Part shown: piece by piece, positions 42,783-52,223 of the stretch
Layout of the letters: every line of letters begins with the position of its first letter
Numbering within the stretch: position 1 is the stretch's first letter
Assembly: GCA_029219245.1 (NCBI GenBank)
Contig: JAQXTA010000063.1
Location: forward strand, 1 to 56,099
Length of the DNA stretch: 56,099 nt
Source of the DNA: Lachnospiraceae bacterium
Lineage (GTDB): Bacteria > Bacillota > Clostridia > Lachnospirales > Lachnospiraceae
Reading direction: 5' to 3'
Program-made: the position numbers and the translations under genes
Notes under the pieces: model-generated
Database searches by the model: none
The model's input: the letters and a program-made list of their open reading frames with translations, nothing else
Told to the model about the DNA's origin: nothing

Positions 42783-42820
42783 GAAAGAGTTGGTTCATTT
42801 GAATCAGCTCTTTCCTTTTG
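42783..42820 (+). terminator. terminator after tRNA-Leu(TAG)
   Basis: AAAGAGTTGGTTCA pairs imperfectly with TGAATCAGCTCTTT, followed by CCTTTT. Confidence 0.65.
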
Positions 42821-42841
42821 GAGAAAGAAGGAAGCTGCTTT

Positions 42842-44215
42842 ATGGAAAAACAAGCTACAGATAAACGTATGGCATCTGCTTCGATGGGAAATTTGATAAT
42901 AAGCATGGCGTTTCCTGCGATTTTAGCGCAGCTTATCAATATTCTATACAGTATCATCGATCGGATTTATATCGGACATATGGAAGGAGTCGGGGCAGCA
43001 GCACTGACTGGTGTGGGAGTGACCTTTTGTATTACGGTATTTATTTCGGCTTTTTCTGCTTTTATCAGTAATGGAGCAGCACCGCTCGCAGCCATCTGGC
43101 TGGGAAAAGGAAACAGGGATCATGCGGAGAAGATTCTGGGTAACAGCGTTACATTCCTGCTTGTCTGTACGGTAGTGTTAATGGCTTTTTTTTATGCTTT
43201 TCAAAGACCATTGTTGTATATGTTCGGAGCCAGTGATGTGACCATAGAATATGCATCCGCTTATATTTCCATATACCTGCTTGGTACGGTTTTTGTTGAA
43301 CTGGCTTTGGGGCTGAATGCATTTATTATTTGTCAGAGTTGTTCCGGAACGGCTATGCTTTCGGTTTTGATTGGAGCAATTGCCAATATTATTCTGGATC
43401 CCATTTTTATATTCGCGTTGGGAATGGGCGTAAAAGGAGCTGCGATTGCGACGGTAATCTCGCAGGCACTTAGTGCACTCTGGGTAGTCAGTTTTTTATT
43501 AGGAAAAAAGACCTCCTTAAAAATCAGAAGAAGCTGTATGAAACCGGATAAGAGAATCCTGTTCAGTGTTTTTTCACTGGGGATTTCCCCCTTTATTATG
43601 CGTGCAACGGAAAGCTTTATCAGCATTGTCCTGAATCATGGACTACAGAAATACGGTGGGGACTTGTATGTGGGTTCTCTGACCATTATGCAGAGCGTTA
43701 TGCAGATTTTTTCAGCGCCTATCAGTGGTTTTACACAGGGAATTGCACCGGTTATCAGTTATAATTATGGAGCCAGGAATTTTGACCGGGTAAAAATGGT
43801 ATATCGCTGGATGATAGGAATTTGTTTCTTGTTTTTGTTTTTAGCAACTTTGACAACCATGATTTTCCCAGAATGGTATGCAGCTTTTTTTACCGAGGAT
43901 ACAGAGTTAATTGCTTTAGTGGGGAAAACGATGCCTGTGTTTATGACAGGAATGCTGATTTTCGGATTGCAGAATGGCATCCAGCCGACCTTTCTGGCAT
44001 TGGGACAGGCAAAAATATCCCTTTTTATTGCCGTATTCCGTAAAATTATTTTATTGATACCGCTTGCACTGATTCTTCCACGTTTCTTTGGGGTGATGGG
44101 AGTATATTATTCGGAGCCGGTTTCGGATATTCTGTCGGCGGTCACAGCAACGATACTTTTTGCGGGGAATATACGCAAAATGCTGTCGGAAGAAGCGCTG
44201 GAGAAAATACACTGA
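42842..44215 (+). CDS. MATE-family efflux transporter
   Basis: A 457-residue MATE protein with about 12 hydrophobic segments. FPAILAQLINILYSIIDRIY opens the first half, and FSLGISPFIMRATESFISIV with PVISYNYGARN the second. The start at 42842 (MEKQATDKR) is chosen for its GAAGGAAG site; the frame is open slightly further upstream into the tRNA terminator. The third MATE gene begins 42 nt after its stop, so both are probably in one transcript. Confidence 0.92.
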   Translation: MEKQATDKRMASASMGNLIISMAFPAILAQLINILYSIIDRIYIGHMEGVGAAALTGVGVTFCITVFISAFSAFISNGAAPLAAIWLGKGNRDHAEKILGNSVTFLLVCTVVLMAFFYAFQRPLLYMFGASDVTIEYASAYISIYLLGTVFVELALGLNAFIICQSCSGTAMLSVLIGAIANIILDPIFIFALGMGVKGAAIATVISQALSALWVVSFLLGKKTSLKIRRSCMKPDKRILFSVFSLGISPFIMRATESFISIVLNHGLQKYGGDLYVGSLTIMQSVMQIFSAPISGFTQGIAPVISYNYGARNFDRVKMVYRWMIGICFLFLFLATLTTMIFPEWYAAFFTEDTELIALVGKTMPVFMTGMLIFGLQNGIQPTFLALGQAKISLFIAVFRKIILLIPLALILPRFFGVMGVYYSEPVSDILSAVTATILFAGNIRKMLSEEALEKIH

Positions 44216-44257
44216 AAAAACACAATTATAAGTTAGAATACAAAGGAGCATAATTCA

Positions 44258-45610
44258 ATGCATCAGGAGAAAAAAGATCTGACAGAGGGGGCACTTGGAA
44301 AACAGATTTTATTTTTTAGTATTCCGTTAATGCTTTCCAATGTTTTACAGGTTTTGTTCAATATGGCGGATGTAGCGGTAGTAGGCAGATTTGCAGGCCC
44401 GATTGCACTGGGTGCAGTGGGATCTACCACTATTCTGGTTGCCTTATTTACCGGATTGCTCATCGGTATGTCCGGTGGTGTCAATGTACTGGTGGCGTTA
44501 CATTATGGTGCCGGAAGTAAAAAGGATGTGGAAGAAACAACACATACAGCGGCAATCCTGTGTCTGCTTGCAGGGGTACTTTTGACAGTTATAGGCATTA
44601 CATGCGCCAACGGTATTTTATCGATTTTGAATACAAAACCGGAGTTAATAGACGATGCTGCCTTATATCTTCGGATTTATTTTCTGGGTATGCCGGCACT
44701 GGCGATGTATAATTACGGAAATGCAGTATTCAGCGCAGTCGGAGATACCAAAAGACCATTGTGCTATCTTTCGGTTGCCGGTATTATCAATATTCTGCTG
44801 AATTTATTTTTTGTGATTATATGTCATCTGGATGTAGCCGGAGTAGCGATGGCAAGTGTTATCTCGCAGTATCTGTCAGCTTTTTTGATTGTGAGCGTGC
44901 TGTTTCGTAGCAAAGAGATCTATGGTCTGCGGTTTTCTATGCTTCGGGTTACACCGGGAAAAGCACGTTCCATTGTGCGTATTGGTGTACCGGCAGGATT
45001 GCAGAACGGTATTTTCCAACTGGCGAATCTGTTTATCCAGAAAGGAGTCAATTCTTTTGATGCGACGATGGTTGCCGGTAATTCGGCAGCAGCCAATGCG
45101 GATGCGGTTGTGTATGATGTGATGGCAGCTTTCTATACGGCCTGTGGCAGTTTTATCGGACAGAATTACGGAGCCGGAAAAAGAACGCGGATTATCCGGA
45201 GCTATTTCGTAAGTCTTGCGTATTCCTTTGGAGTCGGACTCTTGTTGGGACTGTTGCTGGTTGCATGTGGTCCCCATTTTCTGGCATTGTTTACAAAGGA
45301 AGAAGCTGTTATGGAAGCCGGCATGATGCGACTTACCATTATGGGTTTTTCCTATTGCATTTCGGCGTTTATGGATTGTACGATTGCGGCATCCAGAGGA
45401 TTAGGCAAGAGCTTTGTTCCGACACTGATTGTTTTTATGGGTTCCTGTGTATTCCGTATTATCTGGGTATATACGATTTTTGCTTATTTTGAAACCATTA
45501 CATCACTGTATCTGCTCTATGCTTTTTCCTGGAGTATTACAGCATTTGCGGAGATATTGTATTTTTATTATATATATAAAAAACAGGTTGGAACGATTGT
45601 TATTTCCTGA
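44258..45610 (+). CDS. MATE-family efflux transporter
   Basis: A 450-residue MATE protein. IPLMLSNVLQVLFNMADVAV starts the first half and VGRFAGPIALGAVGS follows, the NorM/DinF-like pattern; the second half has GVPAGLQNGIFQLANLFIQK. AAAGGAG precedes the start. It is likely co-transcribed with the preceding MATE gene. No regulator is adjacent. Confidence 0.92.
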   Translation: MHQEKKDLTEGALGKQILFFSIPLMLSNVLQVLFNMADVAVVGRFAGPIALGAVGSTTILVALFTGLLIGMSGGVNVLVALHYGAGSKKDVEETTHTAAILCLLAGVLLTVIGITCANGILSILNTKPELIDDAALYLRIYFLGMPALAMYNYGNAVFSAVGDTKRPLCYLSVAGIINILLNLFFVIICHLDVAGVAMASVISQYLSAFLIVSVLFRSKEIYGLRFSMLRVTPGKARSIVRIGVPAGLQNGIFQLANLFIQKGVNSFDATMVAGNSAAANADAVVYDVMAAFYTACGSFIGQNYGAGKRTRIIRSYFVSLAYSFGVGLLLGLLLVACGPHFLALFTKEEAVMEAGMMRLTIMGFSYCISAFMDCTIAASRGLGKSFVPTLIVFMGSCVFRIIWVYTIFAYFETITSLYLLYAFSWSITAFAEILYFYYIYKKQVGTIVIS

Positions 45611-45725
45611 TGTTTGTTGTAAGATAGGTCTTGGTGTTATGCGATAATGTTTACAAGTACAGCCCTCCAATTTTCCCGGATAAGCAGGGCTGAATTGTTA
45701 CAAGAAAATGTGGGAGAAAAAGATT

Positions 45726-46646
45726 ATGAGAAAGAACTGGAAGAAGTTAGTGGTATGCAGTATGCTGGTATTTGCATTAACCGGATGCGGCAAGGAAGAA
45801 GCAAAGATAGAAAATACAGAAACCTATACAGAGAAAGAAAATCTGAAGCAGGCGGGACTTGGCGGACTGACAGCACTTTATGATGACTCGGTCTGGACCT
45901 ACAGCGAAGAACAGAGTTCGGATTCCAGTATTGCTTTTGAAGATGTCAATGGTTCGGTCCTTGGGATTGCCTGTTCAAAGGAATCTTATTATCAGCACCC
46001 GCTTGATATGATAAATACTTCAAAGCAGATTTATTCTACCTATTCCGGTTATGAGGAAATTGAGTCACCGAAGGTAACAGAGGTGCAGGGAGAAACCTGG
46101 TATGAATGGGTATATCAATATGAAGAAAACGGCGTGAAGACAGTTGCCTTATCCCGTTTTTTCGGAAAAAATTATTATGCTTATACGATGACTTATGTGG
46201 CGGAAGCGGCAACATATGAATCCGGTAAAAACGAAGCGTTGAAAGTGATGAATTCTGTAGTTATGAATGTACCGGATAATGCAGAGGCGGAAGCGAAAGC
46301 CAGAGAATTTCTGACCGGTGAATGGGACTTGGGAGAAAGTGGCTATCTTGTCATGAATGAGGATGGTACTTACGCATGGTATATGGATAGTAGCAAGGAT
46401 GAGAAGAACGTACACAAAGGAACTTATGGTTGCGATGTGTCCAATGATTCTTTAGGCTTTGGTGAAGGAGAAGGCATTTATTTTGCCCTTTTTCCGGAAG
46501 TGCTTTATATTGATGGAGAAAAAGGCATGACATCCAATGCCAAATATGATTACGCGGTTTCGCTGGAGCAGAAGGCAGATGGCTCCTATGAGATGTTGAA
46601 TGCTTCCACTTTTAACATGTATACAATGGTAAAACAGAAAAAGTAA
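45726..46646 (+). CDS. uncharacterised lipoprotein
   Basis: A 306-residue protein with a lipoprotein signal (lipobox ALTGC, Cys near residue 18), followed by a soluble beta-rich domain. The C-terminal part (FLTGEWDLGESGYLVMNEDG, TYAWYMDSSKDEKNVHKGTY) resembles lipocalin-like DUF4923/DUF5640-type stress or cell-envelope sensors. The start at 45726 has GGGAG upstream. Function is unknown. Confidence 0.75.
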   Translation: MRKNWKKLVVCSMLVFALTGCGKEEAKIENTETYTEKENLKQAGLGGLTALYDDSVWTYSEEQSSDSSIAFEDVNGSVLGIACSKESYYQHPLDMINTSKQIYSTYSGYEEIESPKVTEVQGETWYEWVYQYEENGVKTVALSRFFGKNYYAYTMTYVAEAATYESGKNEALKVMNSVVMNVPDNAEAEAKAREFLTGEWDLGESGYLVMNEDGTYAWYMDSSKDEKNVHKGTYGCDVSNDSLGFGEGEGIYFALFPEVLYIDGEKGMTSNAKYDYAVSLEQKADGSYEMLNASTFNMYTMVKQKK

Positions 46647-46699
46647 AAACAAAAAAAGCTTGACAGCGGCTTCAGGATTATGATAGGGTATAGTAACGT

Positions 46700-46790
46700 T
46701 AAGAGGGAGTAGTTGTTATGCGTAAGCAACATGCCCTGGTGAAGACCATGTTTACGCATCTTTCGTTTTATGAGAGTACAAGACTTTTAG
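46700..46790 (+). promoter_or_regulatory. yybP-ykoY-type (Mn2+) riboswitch aptamer
   Basis: The layout matches the yybP-ykoY class: TAAGAG followed by GGAGTAG at the 5' side, a long internal hairpin (ATGCGTA..AACATG with CATGTT..TACGCAT, 46718-46759) and TACAAGA followed by CTTTTA at the 3' side. TAAGAG (46700-46705) pairs with CTTTTA (46784-46789) as P1. The same CTTTTA belongs to the terminator stem, so folding is exclusive and metal binding should allow read-through. It precedes a cation/Ca2+ antiporter gene, a fitting target. Confidence 0.72.
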
Positions 46791-46817
46791 CACGATCGTG
46801 CTAGGAGTCTTTTTTTG
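46781..46817 (+). terminator. riboswitch expression-platform terminator
   Basis: AGACTTTTAGCACGA pairs with TCGTGCTAGGAGTCT (15 bp including G-U), then TTTTTTT. It overlaps the 3' strand of aptamer stem P1. Confidence 0.85.
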
Positions 46818-46846
46818 TGATAGGAAAATGAATGGAGGAGAGCGGT

Positions 46847-47788
46847 ATGAATGTAGTAGTGCAAATGGTATTGTTGGTGGTAGGCTTTGTGATGTTAGTA
46901 AAGGGTGCCGACTGGTTTGTGGAGGGTGCCAGTAAGCTGGCAGAAAAGCTGGGGATTCCACAGCTTGTTATTGGTCTGACAATCGTAGCGATGGGAACCA
47001 GTCTTCCGGAGGCGGCAGTCAGTGTTTCCGCAGCATTAAAGGGAAGTGCGGAAATTACAATTGGAAATGTAGTCGGAAGTAATATTATGAATATTTTATT
47101 GATTTTGGGTATCAGTGCTGTTATTTCTCCACTTATGGTACAGAAATCTACGGTTAAGTACGAACTGCCGATGGTAATCGGCGTGTCCGTTGCACTGGCA
47201 GGACTTGGTTTGTCGGATGGTGTGGTAGGCAGACTGGATGGCATTATCCTGATTCTCGGGCTGGTTCTGTATCTGCTGTATCTTTTACAGATGGCGAAAA
47301 AAGGTCTGGCAGTTATAGAGGAGGGAGAAAAGGCAGATGCCGATGACAATATATGGAAACTACTTGCGTTGATTGTGATAGGTGGTGTTCTAATCGTATG
47401 GGGCAGTGATATTACGGTAGATGCTGCAACTGAGCTTGCAAGAATCTTCGGTATGAGCGAGCGGCTGATTGGCCTGACCATTGTTGCCTTTGGTACTTCT
47501 CTGCCGGAGCTGGTAACCTCTGCTACCGCAGCTATTAAGGGGAAGGCAGACATCGCAGTCGGCAACATTGTGGGCAGTAACCTTTTCAATATACTATTTG
47601 TTGTCGGAGTTTCTGCGGTCATTACGCCGGTTGTGTATCAGGGGGACTTCCTGGTTGACAGTGTGGTATGTATTCTGGCAGCAGTGTTATTGTGGATATG
47701 TGTGTGCCGAAAAGAAAAATTGCAGAGAGCAGGAGGAGCACTTATGCTTGCCTGCTATGCGGCCTATTTTGTGTATCTGATTCATTAA
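46847..47788 (+). CDS. calcium/sodium antiporter (CaCA family)
   Basis: A 313-residue membrane protein of the YrbG type with about ten hydrophobic segments. The two alpha-repeats are AMGTSLPEAAVSVSAALKGS with GNVVGSNIMN, and AFGTSLPELVTSATAAIKGK with GNIVGSNLFN; their Glu and Asn residues bind the cation. The start at 46847 has GGAGG 8 nt upstream. It is controlled by the riboswitch at 46700-46817, which suggests that it exports Mn2+ or Ca2+ when the metal is in excess. Confidence 0.92.
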   Translation: MNVVVQMVLLVVGFVMLVKGADWFVEGASKLAEKLGIPQLVIGLTIVAMGTSLPEAAVSVSAALKGSAEITIGNVVGSNIMNILLILGISAVISPLMVQKSTVKYELPMVIGVSVALAGLGLSDGVVGRLDGIILILGLVLYLLYLLQMAKKGLAVIEEGEKADADDNIWKLLALIVIGGVLIVWGSDITVDAATELARIFGMSERLIGLTIVAFGTSLPELVTSATAAIKGKADIAVGNIVGSNLFNILFVVGVSAVITPVVYQGDFLVDSVVCILAAVLLWICVCRKEKLQRAGGALMLACYAAYFVYLIH

Positions 47789-47831
47789 GGATATTTGCTG
47801 GGAATTCTGTGCTTCATTCTGTGCTTCGCAC

Positions 47832-47860
47832 TTGTCATGGCAGAATTTATTTGGTATAAT
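47832..47860 (+). promoter_or_regulatory. promoter of phosphofructokinase gene
   Basis: TTGTCA (47832-47837), 17 nt, TATAAT (47855-47860). Confidence 0.82.
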
Positions 47861-47936
47861 CTTGTTGATGTTGGGTCAAAGAGATAAATTTGACCGACGG
47901 AAGCAGAAAACAAAGAAAATAAAAGGAGATGTAACA

Positions 47937-49163
47937 ATGAAAGGAAATATTGTTGTTGGTCAGTCTGGCGGCCCTACAGCCGTTATCAACTCTTCCGTAG
48001 CAGGTGTATATGCTGCAGCTAAGAAGTTGGGTGTTAAGAAAATTTATGGTATGGTTCATGGTATTGAAGGCTTTTTAGAGGATAAGATGATTGACCTTGG
48101 CGAATATCTTGATGATGAAACAGGTATTGAATTATTAAAGAGAACTCCTTCCGCATTTTTAGGTTCCTGTCGTTTTAAAATGCCTAAGATTGAAGGACAT
48201 GAAGATGTATATGAGAAAGTGTTTGAAATCATGGAGAAACATGATATTGAGTGCCTTTTCTATGCAGGCGGTAACGACTCTATGGATACCGTAAAAATGT
48301 TATCCGATTATGCAGCAGCTCATAACAAACCACAGAGATTTATGGGTGTTCCTAAGACAATTGATAACGATCTTCCGATTACCGACCACTGTCCTGGATA
48401 TGGTTCTGCAGCAAAATATATTGCAACCAGTATGAAAGAAATCATTCGTGACAACGAATCCTTCGGTGCTCAGAAGCCTACCGTCTGTATCGTAGAAATC
48501 ATGGGACGTAATGCGGGTTGGTTAACAGCAGCAGCAGCCTTATCCAAGGGAGATGACTGCAGCGGTCCTGATGCTATCTACTTACCGGAAAGAGTATTCG
48601 ATATGGACAAGTTCTTAGCAGATGTTAAGAAGCTTGCAGCAGAGAAATCTTCCGTAGTAATTGCCGTATCAGAAGGTGTTCAGGTTGCGGATGGACGTTA
48701 TGTATGTGAGCTTGGTAAAGAAGTGGCAGTAGATGCTTTCGGTCACAAGCAGATGTCCGGTACAGCTGCTATGTTAGCAAACATGGTTGCAGCAGAAACA
48801 GGACTTAAGACTCGTGCCGTTGAGTTCTCTACTTTACAGCGTGCAGCTACACACTTAGCATCCTTAACCGATATTAACGAGGCATTCCAGGTTGGTTTTG
48901 ATGCAGTAAATGCTGCTGAAGAAGGCAAGACCGGTATGATGATTACATTGGATAGAAACGGTGATGCACCTTACCAGTGTGGTACAAGCGCATACGATAT
49001 CCACGCGATCGCAAATGTTGAAAGAAAAGTTCCGGATGAGTGGATTACAGAAGACGGAAAAGGCTTGAATGAGGGCTATGAAAAATATGCAAGACCGCTT
49101 ATCATGGGCGAATTACAGCCATTGTTTGTAAATGGTCTTCCACGTCACTTAGTACGCAAATAA
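47937..49163 (+). CDS. pfp: PPi-dependent 6-phosphofructokinase
   Basis: A 408-residue phosphofructokinase. VGQSGGPTAVINSSVAGVY starts the protein, and the phosphate-binding motif is GGNDSMDT. The Asp in place of the second Gly of the ATP-type GGDGS motif, with Lys in PKTIDNDL, marks enzymes that use pyrophosphate instead of ATP. The catalytic IDND is present, and length fits the PPi-PFK group. AAAGGAG precedes the start. The choice of start removes a 35-codon upstream extension without a site. Codon use suggests high expression. Confidence 0.9.
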   Translation: MKGNIVVGQSGGPTAVINSSVAGVYAAAKKLGVKKIYGMVHGIEGFLEDKMIDLGEYLDDETGIELLKRTPSAFLGSCRFKMPKIEGHEDVYEKVFEIMEKHDIECLFYAGGNDSMDTVKMLSDYAAAHNKPQRFMGVPKTIDNDLPITDHCPGYGSAAKYIATSMKEIIRDNESFGAQKPTVCIVEIMGRNAGWLTAAAALSKGDDCSGPDAIYLPERVFDMDKFLADVKKLAAEKSSVVIAVSEGVQVADGRYVCELGKEVAVDAFGHKQMSGTAAMLANMVAAETGLKTRAVEFSTLQRAATHLASLTDINEAFQVGFDAVNAAEEGKTGMMITLDRNGDAPYQCGTSAYDIHAIANVERKVPDEWITEDGKGLNEGYEKYARPLIMGELQPLFVNGLPRHLVRK

Positions 49164-49166
49164 TAA

Positions 49167-49220
49167 ACTAAATTTTCTAACGAAAATATAGTTACTAAAT
49201 TTTCTAACAAAAGTATAGTT
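49167..49220 (+). repeat. tandem 27-bp palindromic repeat
   Basis: Two copies of a 27-bp unit (49167-49193 and 49194-49220, two differences) directly after the PPi-PFK stop. Each unit is a near-palindrome centred on CTAAC. Possibly an mRNA end-stabilising element. Confidence 0.65.
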
Positions 49221-49236
49221 GAACAGTAAAAAATGA

Positions 49237-49268
49237 AGAGGCTGAATCGGTTCGGTTCAGCCTTTTTC
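49237..49268 (+). terminator. terminator after PPi-PFK gene
   Basis: AGGCTGAA/TTCAGCCT hairpin with TTTTTC. Confidence 0.88.
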
Positions 49269-49297
49269 TAAATAAAATAGTGAACAGGGGGTTATGT

Positions 49298-52072
49298 ATG
49301 GAGCAATATCAATTTATTGACACAGAAGGTACTTTTACATTGGAAAGTCCGGAGCTTACCAGCTATCTTTATTTTCCGATTGCCAATGAAGCCGGTATGA
49401 TGAGCAGTGTGACACCGTCCTTTGGTGGTGATGCCAAGACGAGTCAGAACACTTTTTTATTGGAACCGGTCAGTAGCGAGAATCTGCATAATAACAAATC
49501 AACCAGAAATTTCTGGTTCCGGTTGGAAGGAAAAGATGGAGGAGAGCATATCTGGTCTGCAACCGGGGTATCTGCATGGCAGCAGGCACAGAAGTTTGAC
49601 AACCGGAAAGAAAAAACAAAATTAGAGGCTGGTCTTTTATATCAGACCATGACCAGAACGAATGAAGAACTTGGTTTAGAGTCAGAAGTAACGGTTTTTG
49701 CTCCGGTAACAGATGATCAGATTGAATTGATGAAGGTTGTTGTGAAAAATGTCGGTAGAAAAACGTTTAACATAACTCCGATTGCAGCAATTCCACTATA
49801 TGCGAGAAGTGCAGATAATATCAGAGATCATCGAAATGTGACCAGTATGTTGCATCGTATTCAGGTAGTGGAAGACGGTATTGCTGTGGTACCGACCTTG
49901 ACTTTTGATGAGCGAGGACACCGGAAAAACCATATGACATACGGAGTATTCGGCAGTGGTAACGGTAAGAAACCGGTAGGATTCTATCCGGTTGCGGAGG
50001 ACTTTATCGGCGAAGGTGGTTCTTTTGAGAATCCTTATGCGGTTGTTTCAGCGGAAATTCCGATAGCGAAAGCAGGAGAACGCATCGATGGTTTTGAAGC
50101 GATGGGTGGTCTTGTATTTGAACAGATTAGCTTACAGCCGGGTGAAACCGCATCTTATGTAATTGCCTTGGGATGTATGGAGAATACAGTGGGAAAAGGC
50201 AGCACCAATGCGAGCATAAAAGAAGATATCGAAGATGACGTGTTGGGAATGGCAGAGGCATTGTCTGCCAAAGCGGCTCCGTATCTGGAAGAAAAGACTT
50301 TTGACCGACTGCTTGCAGAAAGCAAATTGTATTGGAATGAGAAGAACAATATTTCTTACAAGTCCGGAGACGAAAGATTTGATGAATGGATGTACTGGGT
50401 AAATTTCCAGCCTATGCTTCGCCGTATTTACGGATGTTCCTTCTTGCCGCATCATGATTACGGAAAAGGTGGCAGAGGATGGCGTGATCTGTGGCAGGAT
50501 TGTCTGGCGCTTCTTCTGATGAATCCGGATGGTGTCAGAAGCATGCTTTTAAGTAACTTCGGCGGTGTCAGGATGGACGGCACCAATGCCACGATTATTG
50601 GCAGTAAGCAGGGTGAGTTTATTGCGGACAGAAACGGTATTGCCCGGGTCTGGATGGATCATGGAATGTGGCCTTATCTGACCATGGAATTGTATTTCAA
50701 GCAGAGCGGCGATTTAGCATTCTTATTAGAGAAAAATAAATATTTCAAAGACAACTTGGTTTGCCGCGGTGACGAGCGGGATACTGCATGGGAGGAAAGC
50801 CAGGGCAGCATCCAGAAAACAGCGGATGGAACAGAATACGAAGGGACGATTCTGGAACATATTCTTTTACAGCATTTGTCAGCTTTTTATGATGTAGGTG
50901 AGCATAACCACATCAGACTGCGTGGGGCAGATTGGAATGATGCCATTGATATGGCAAAAGACCGGGGCGAAAGTGTCGCTTTCACCACCATTTATGGGGG
51001 AAACCTGTCCAGTATTGCGAAACTGCTTCGCAAGTTGCAGGAAGTAACAGGAGTACAGGAAGTGGAGCTTGCTGAAGAAATGTTACTGCTTTTGCAGGAT
51101 GAGGAAACTCTATATGACAACGGTGAAGCCAAGCAGAAACTATTAAAAGAGTACTGTGAGAAGTGCAGACATACTATTTCCGGTCAGAAGAAAGCGCTCA
51201 ATATTGAAGAACTTGCTGCCAATCTGGAAGCAAAGGCAGAATGGATAAAACGACATGTACGTCAGTCAGAATGGATTGGAGACGATGCTGGAAATCACTG
51301 GTTTAATGGGTATTATGATAACAGCGGAAGAAGGGTTGAAGGACCGCATGATAAGGGTGTCAGAATGATGTTGACCGGTCAGGTCTTCTCCATTATGTCC
51401 GGTACGGCAACGGAAGAACAGGTAAAAGAGATTGTAAAAGCAGCAGACACCTATCTATATGATGCGACAATCGGAGGATACAAGTTAAATACCAATTTCC
51501 ATGAAGTGAAGACTGATATGGGAAGAATGTTTGGCTTTGCTTACGGTCAGAAAGAGAATGGTGCGGTATTCTGCCACATGGCAGTGATGTATGCGAATGC
51601 CTTATATCAGAGAGGCTTCGTGAAGGAAGGATTTAAAGTCATTCACAGTCTTTACAGCCATGTGTGCGACGTGACAAAGTCGAAGATTTATCCGGGAGTA
51701 CCGGAATACATCGATCCGAAAGGCAGAGGTGTTTACCACTATCTGACCGGTGCGGCAAGCTGGCTTCTTTTGACGGTATTAACCGAGATGTTCGGTGTCA
51801 AAGGCGCATGGGGCAATCTGGAATTGGAACCGAAGCTGTTGAAGGAACAGTTTGATGAGCAGGGTAAGGCTTCCGTAGAACATATCTTTAACGGCAAGAA
51901 GCTTCAGATTACTTATGAAAATCCGCTTGGTAAGGAATACGGCGAATACCGGATAGAAGAGGTTCTTTTAAATGGTGTGAAAGCTGCCGGTGCAGAAGGA
52001 ATCCTTACAAAAGAAGTTCTGGAAAAATGTGATGCTGATGCCGTACAACAAATTGTTGTAAAATTGGTGTAA
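49298..52072 (+). CDS. GH94 beta-glucan phosphorylase (laminaribiose/cellodextrin type)
   Basis: A 924-residue GH94 enzyme. The N-terminal beta-sandwich is followed by the catalytic barrel with GRGWRDLWQDCLALLLMNPD, NATIIGSKQGEFI, the general-acid region LRGADWNDAIDMA and NFHEVKTDMGRMFGFAYGQK. It is longer than cellobiose phosphorylase (811 residues here) and differs in these loops, placing it nearer the laminaribiose or cellodextrin phosphorylases. With the GH17 enzyme at 34576, a beta-1,3 specificity is attractive but unproven. AGGGGG precedes the start. A LacI gene lies downstream. Confidence 0.85.
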   Translation: MEQYQFIDTEGTFTLESPELTSYLYFPIANEAGMMSSVTPSFGGDAKTSQNTFLLEPVSSENLHNNKSTRNFWFRLEGKDGGEHIWSATGVSAWQQAQKFDNRKEKTKLEAGLLYQTMTRTNEELGLESEVTVFAPVTDDQIELMKVVVKNVGRKTFNITPIAAIPLYARSADNIRDHRNVTSMLHRIQVVEDGIAVVPTLTFDERGHRKNHMTYGVFGSGNGKKPVGFYPVAEDFIGEGGSFENPYAVVSAEIPIAKAGERIDGFEAMGGLVFEQISLQPGETASYVIALGCMENTVGKGSTNASIKEDIEDDVLGMAEALSAKAAPYLEEKTFDRLLAESKLYWNEKNNISYKSGDERFDEWMYWVNFQPMLRRIYGCSFLPHHDYGKGGRGWRDLWQDCLALLLMNPDGVRSMLLSNFGGVRMDGTNATIIGSKQGEFIADRNGIARVWMDHGMWPYLTMELYFKQSGDLAFLLEKNKYFKDNLVCRGDERDTAWEESQGSIQKTADGTEYEGTILEHILLQHLSAFYDVGEHNHIRLRGADWNDAIDMAKDRGESVAFTTIYGGNLSSIAKLLRKLQEVTGVQEVELAEEMLLLLQDEETLYDNGEAKQKLLKEYCEKCRHTISGQKKALNIEELAANLEAKAEWIKRHVRQSEWIGDDAGNHWFNGYYDNSGRRVEGPHDKGVRMMLTGQVFSIMSGTATEEQVKEIVKAADTYLYDATIGGYKLNTNFHEVKTDMGRMFGFAYGQKENGAVFCHMAVMYANALYQRGFVKEGFKVIHSLYSHVCDVTKSKIYPGVPEYIDPKGRGVYHYLTGAASWLLLTVLTEMFGVKGAWGNLELEPKLLKEQFDEQGKASVEHIFNGKKLQITYENPLGKEYGEYRIEEVLLNGVKAAGAEGILTKEVLEKCDADAVQQIVVKLV

Positions 52073-52093
52073 TAAATATATTATTTTCATTAA

Positions 52094-52146
52094 GAATAAG
52101 CTGTCTTCTTTGAGCGTTTACAAGAACTCAATGAGGACAGCTTATT
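52094..52146 (+). terminator. long hairpin after second GH94 gene
   Basis: AATAAGCTGTC/GACAGCTTATT with extended imperfect pairing (CTTTGAG/CTCAATG). It lacks a T-run, so it may be a processing stem or a weak terminator. Confidence 0.5.
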
Positions 52147-52223
52147 GTCTTTGGCATTACGTGTCTTAGGGACTGATGTCCGTACTCGGATGATAGGAAA
52201 TTTAATTTTTTTCAAATCAGTGG

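Noticed and set aside
46660..46694. Specific -35/-10 pair for the riboswitch transcript
   Set aside because: TTGACA at 46660 is clear, but no convincing -10 lies at 16-18 nt, so the promoter was not listed.
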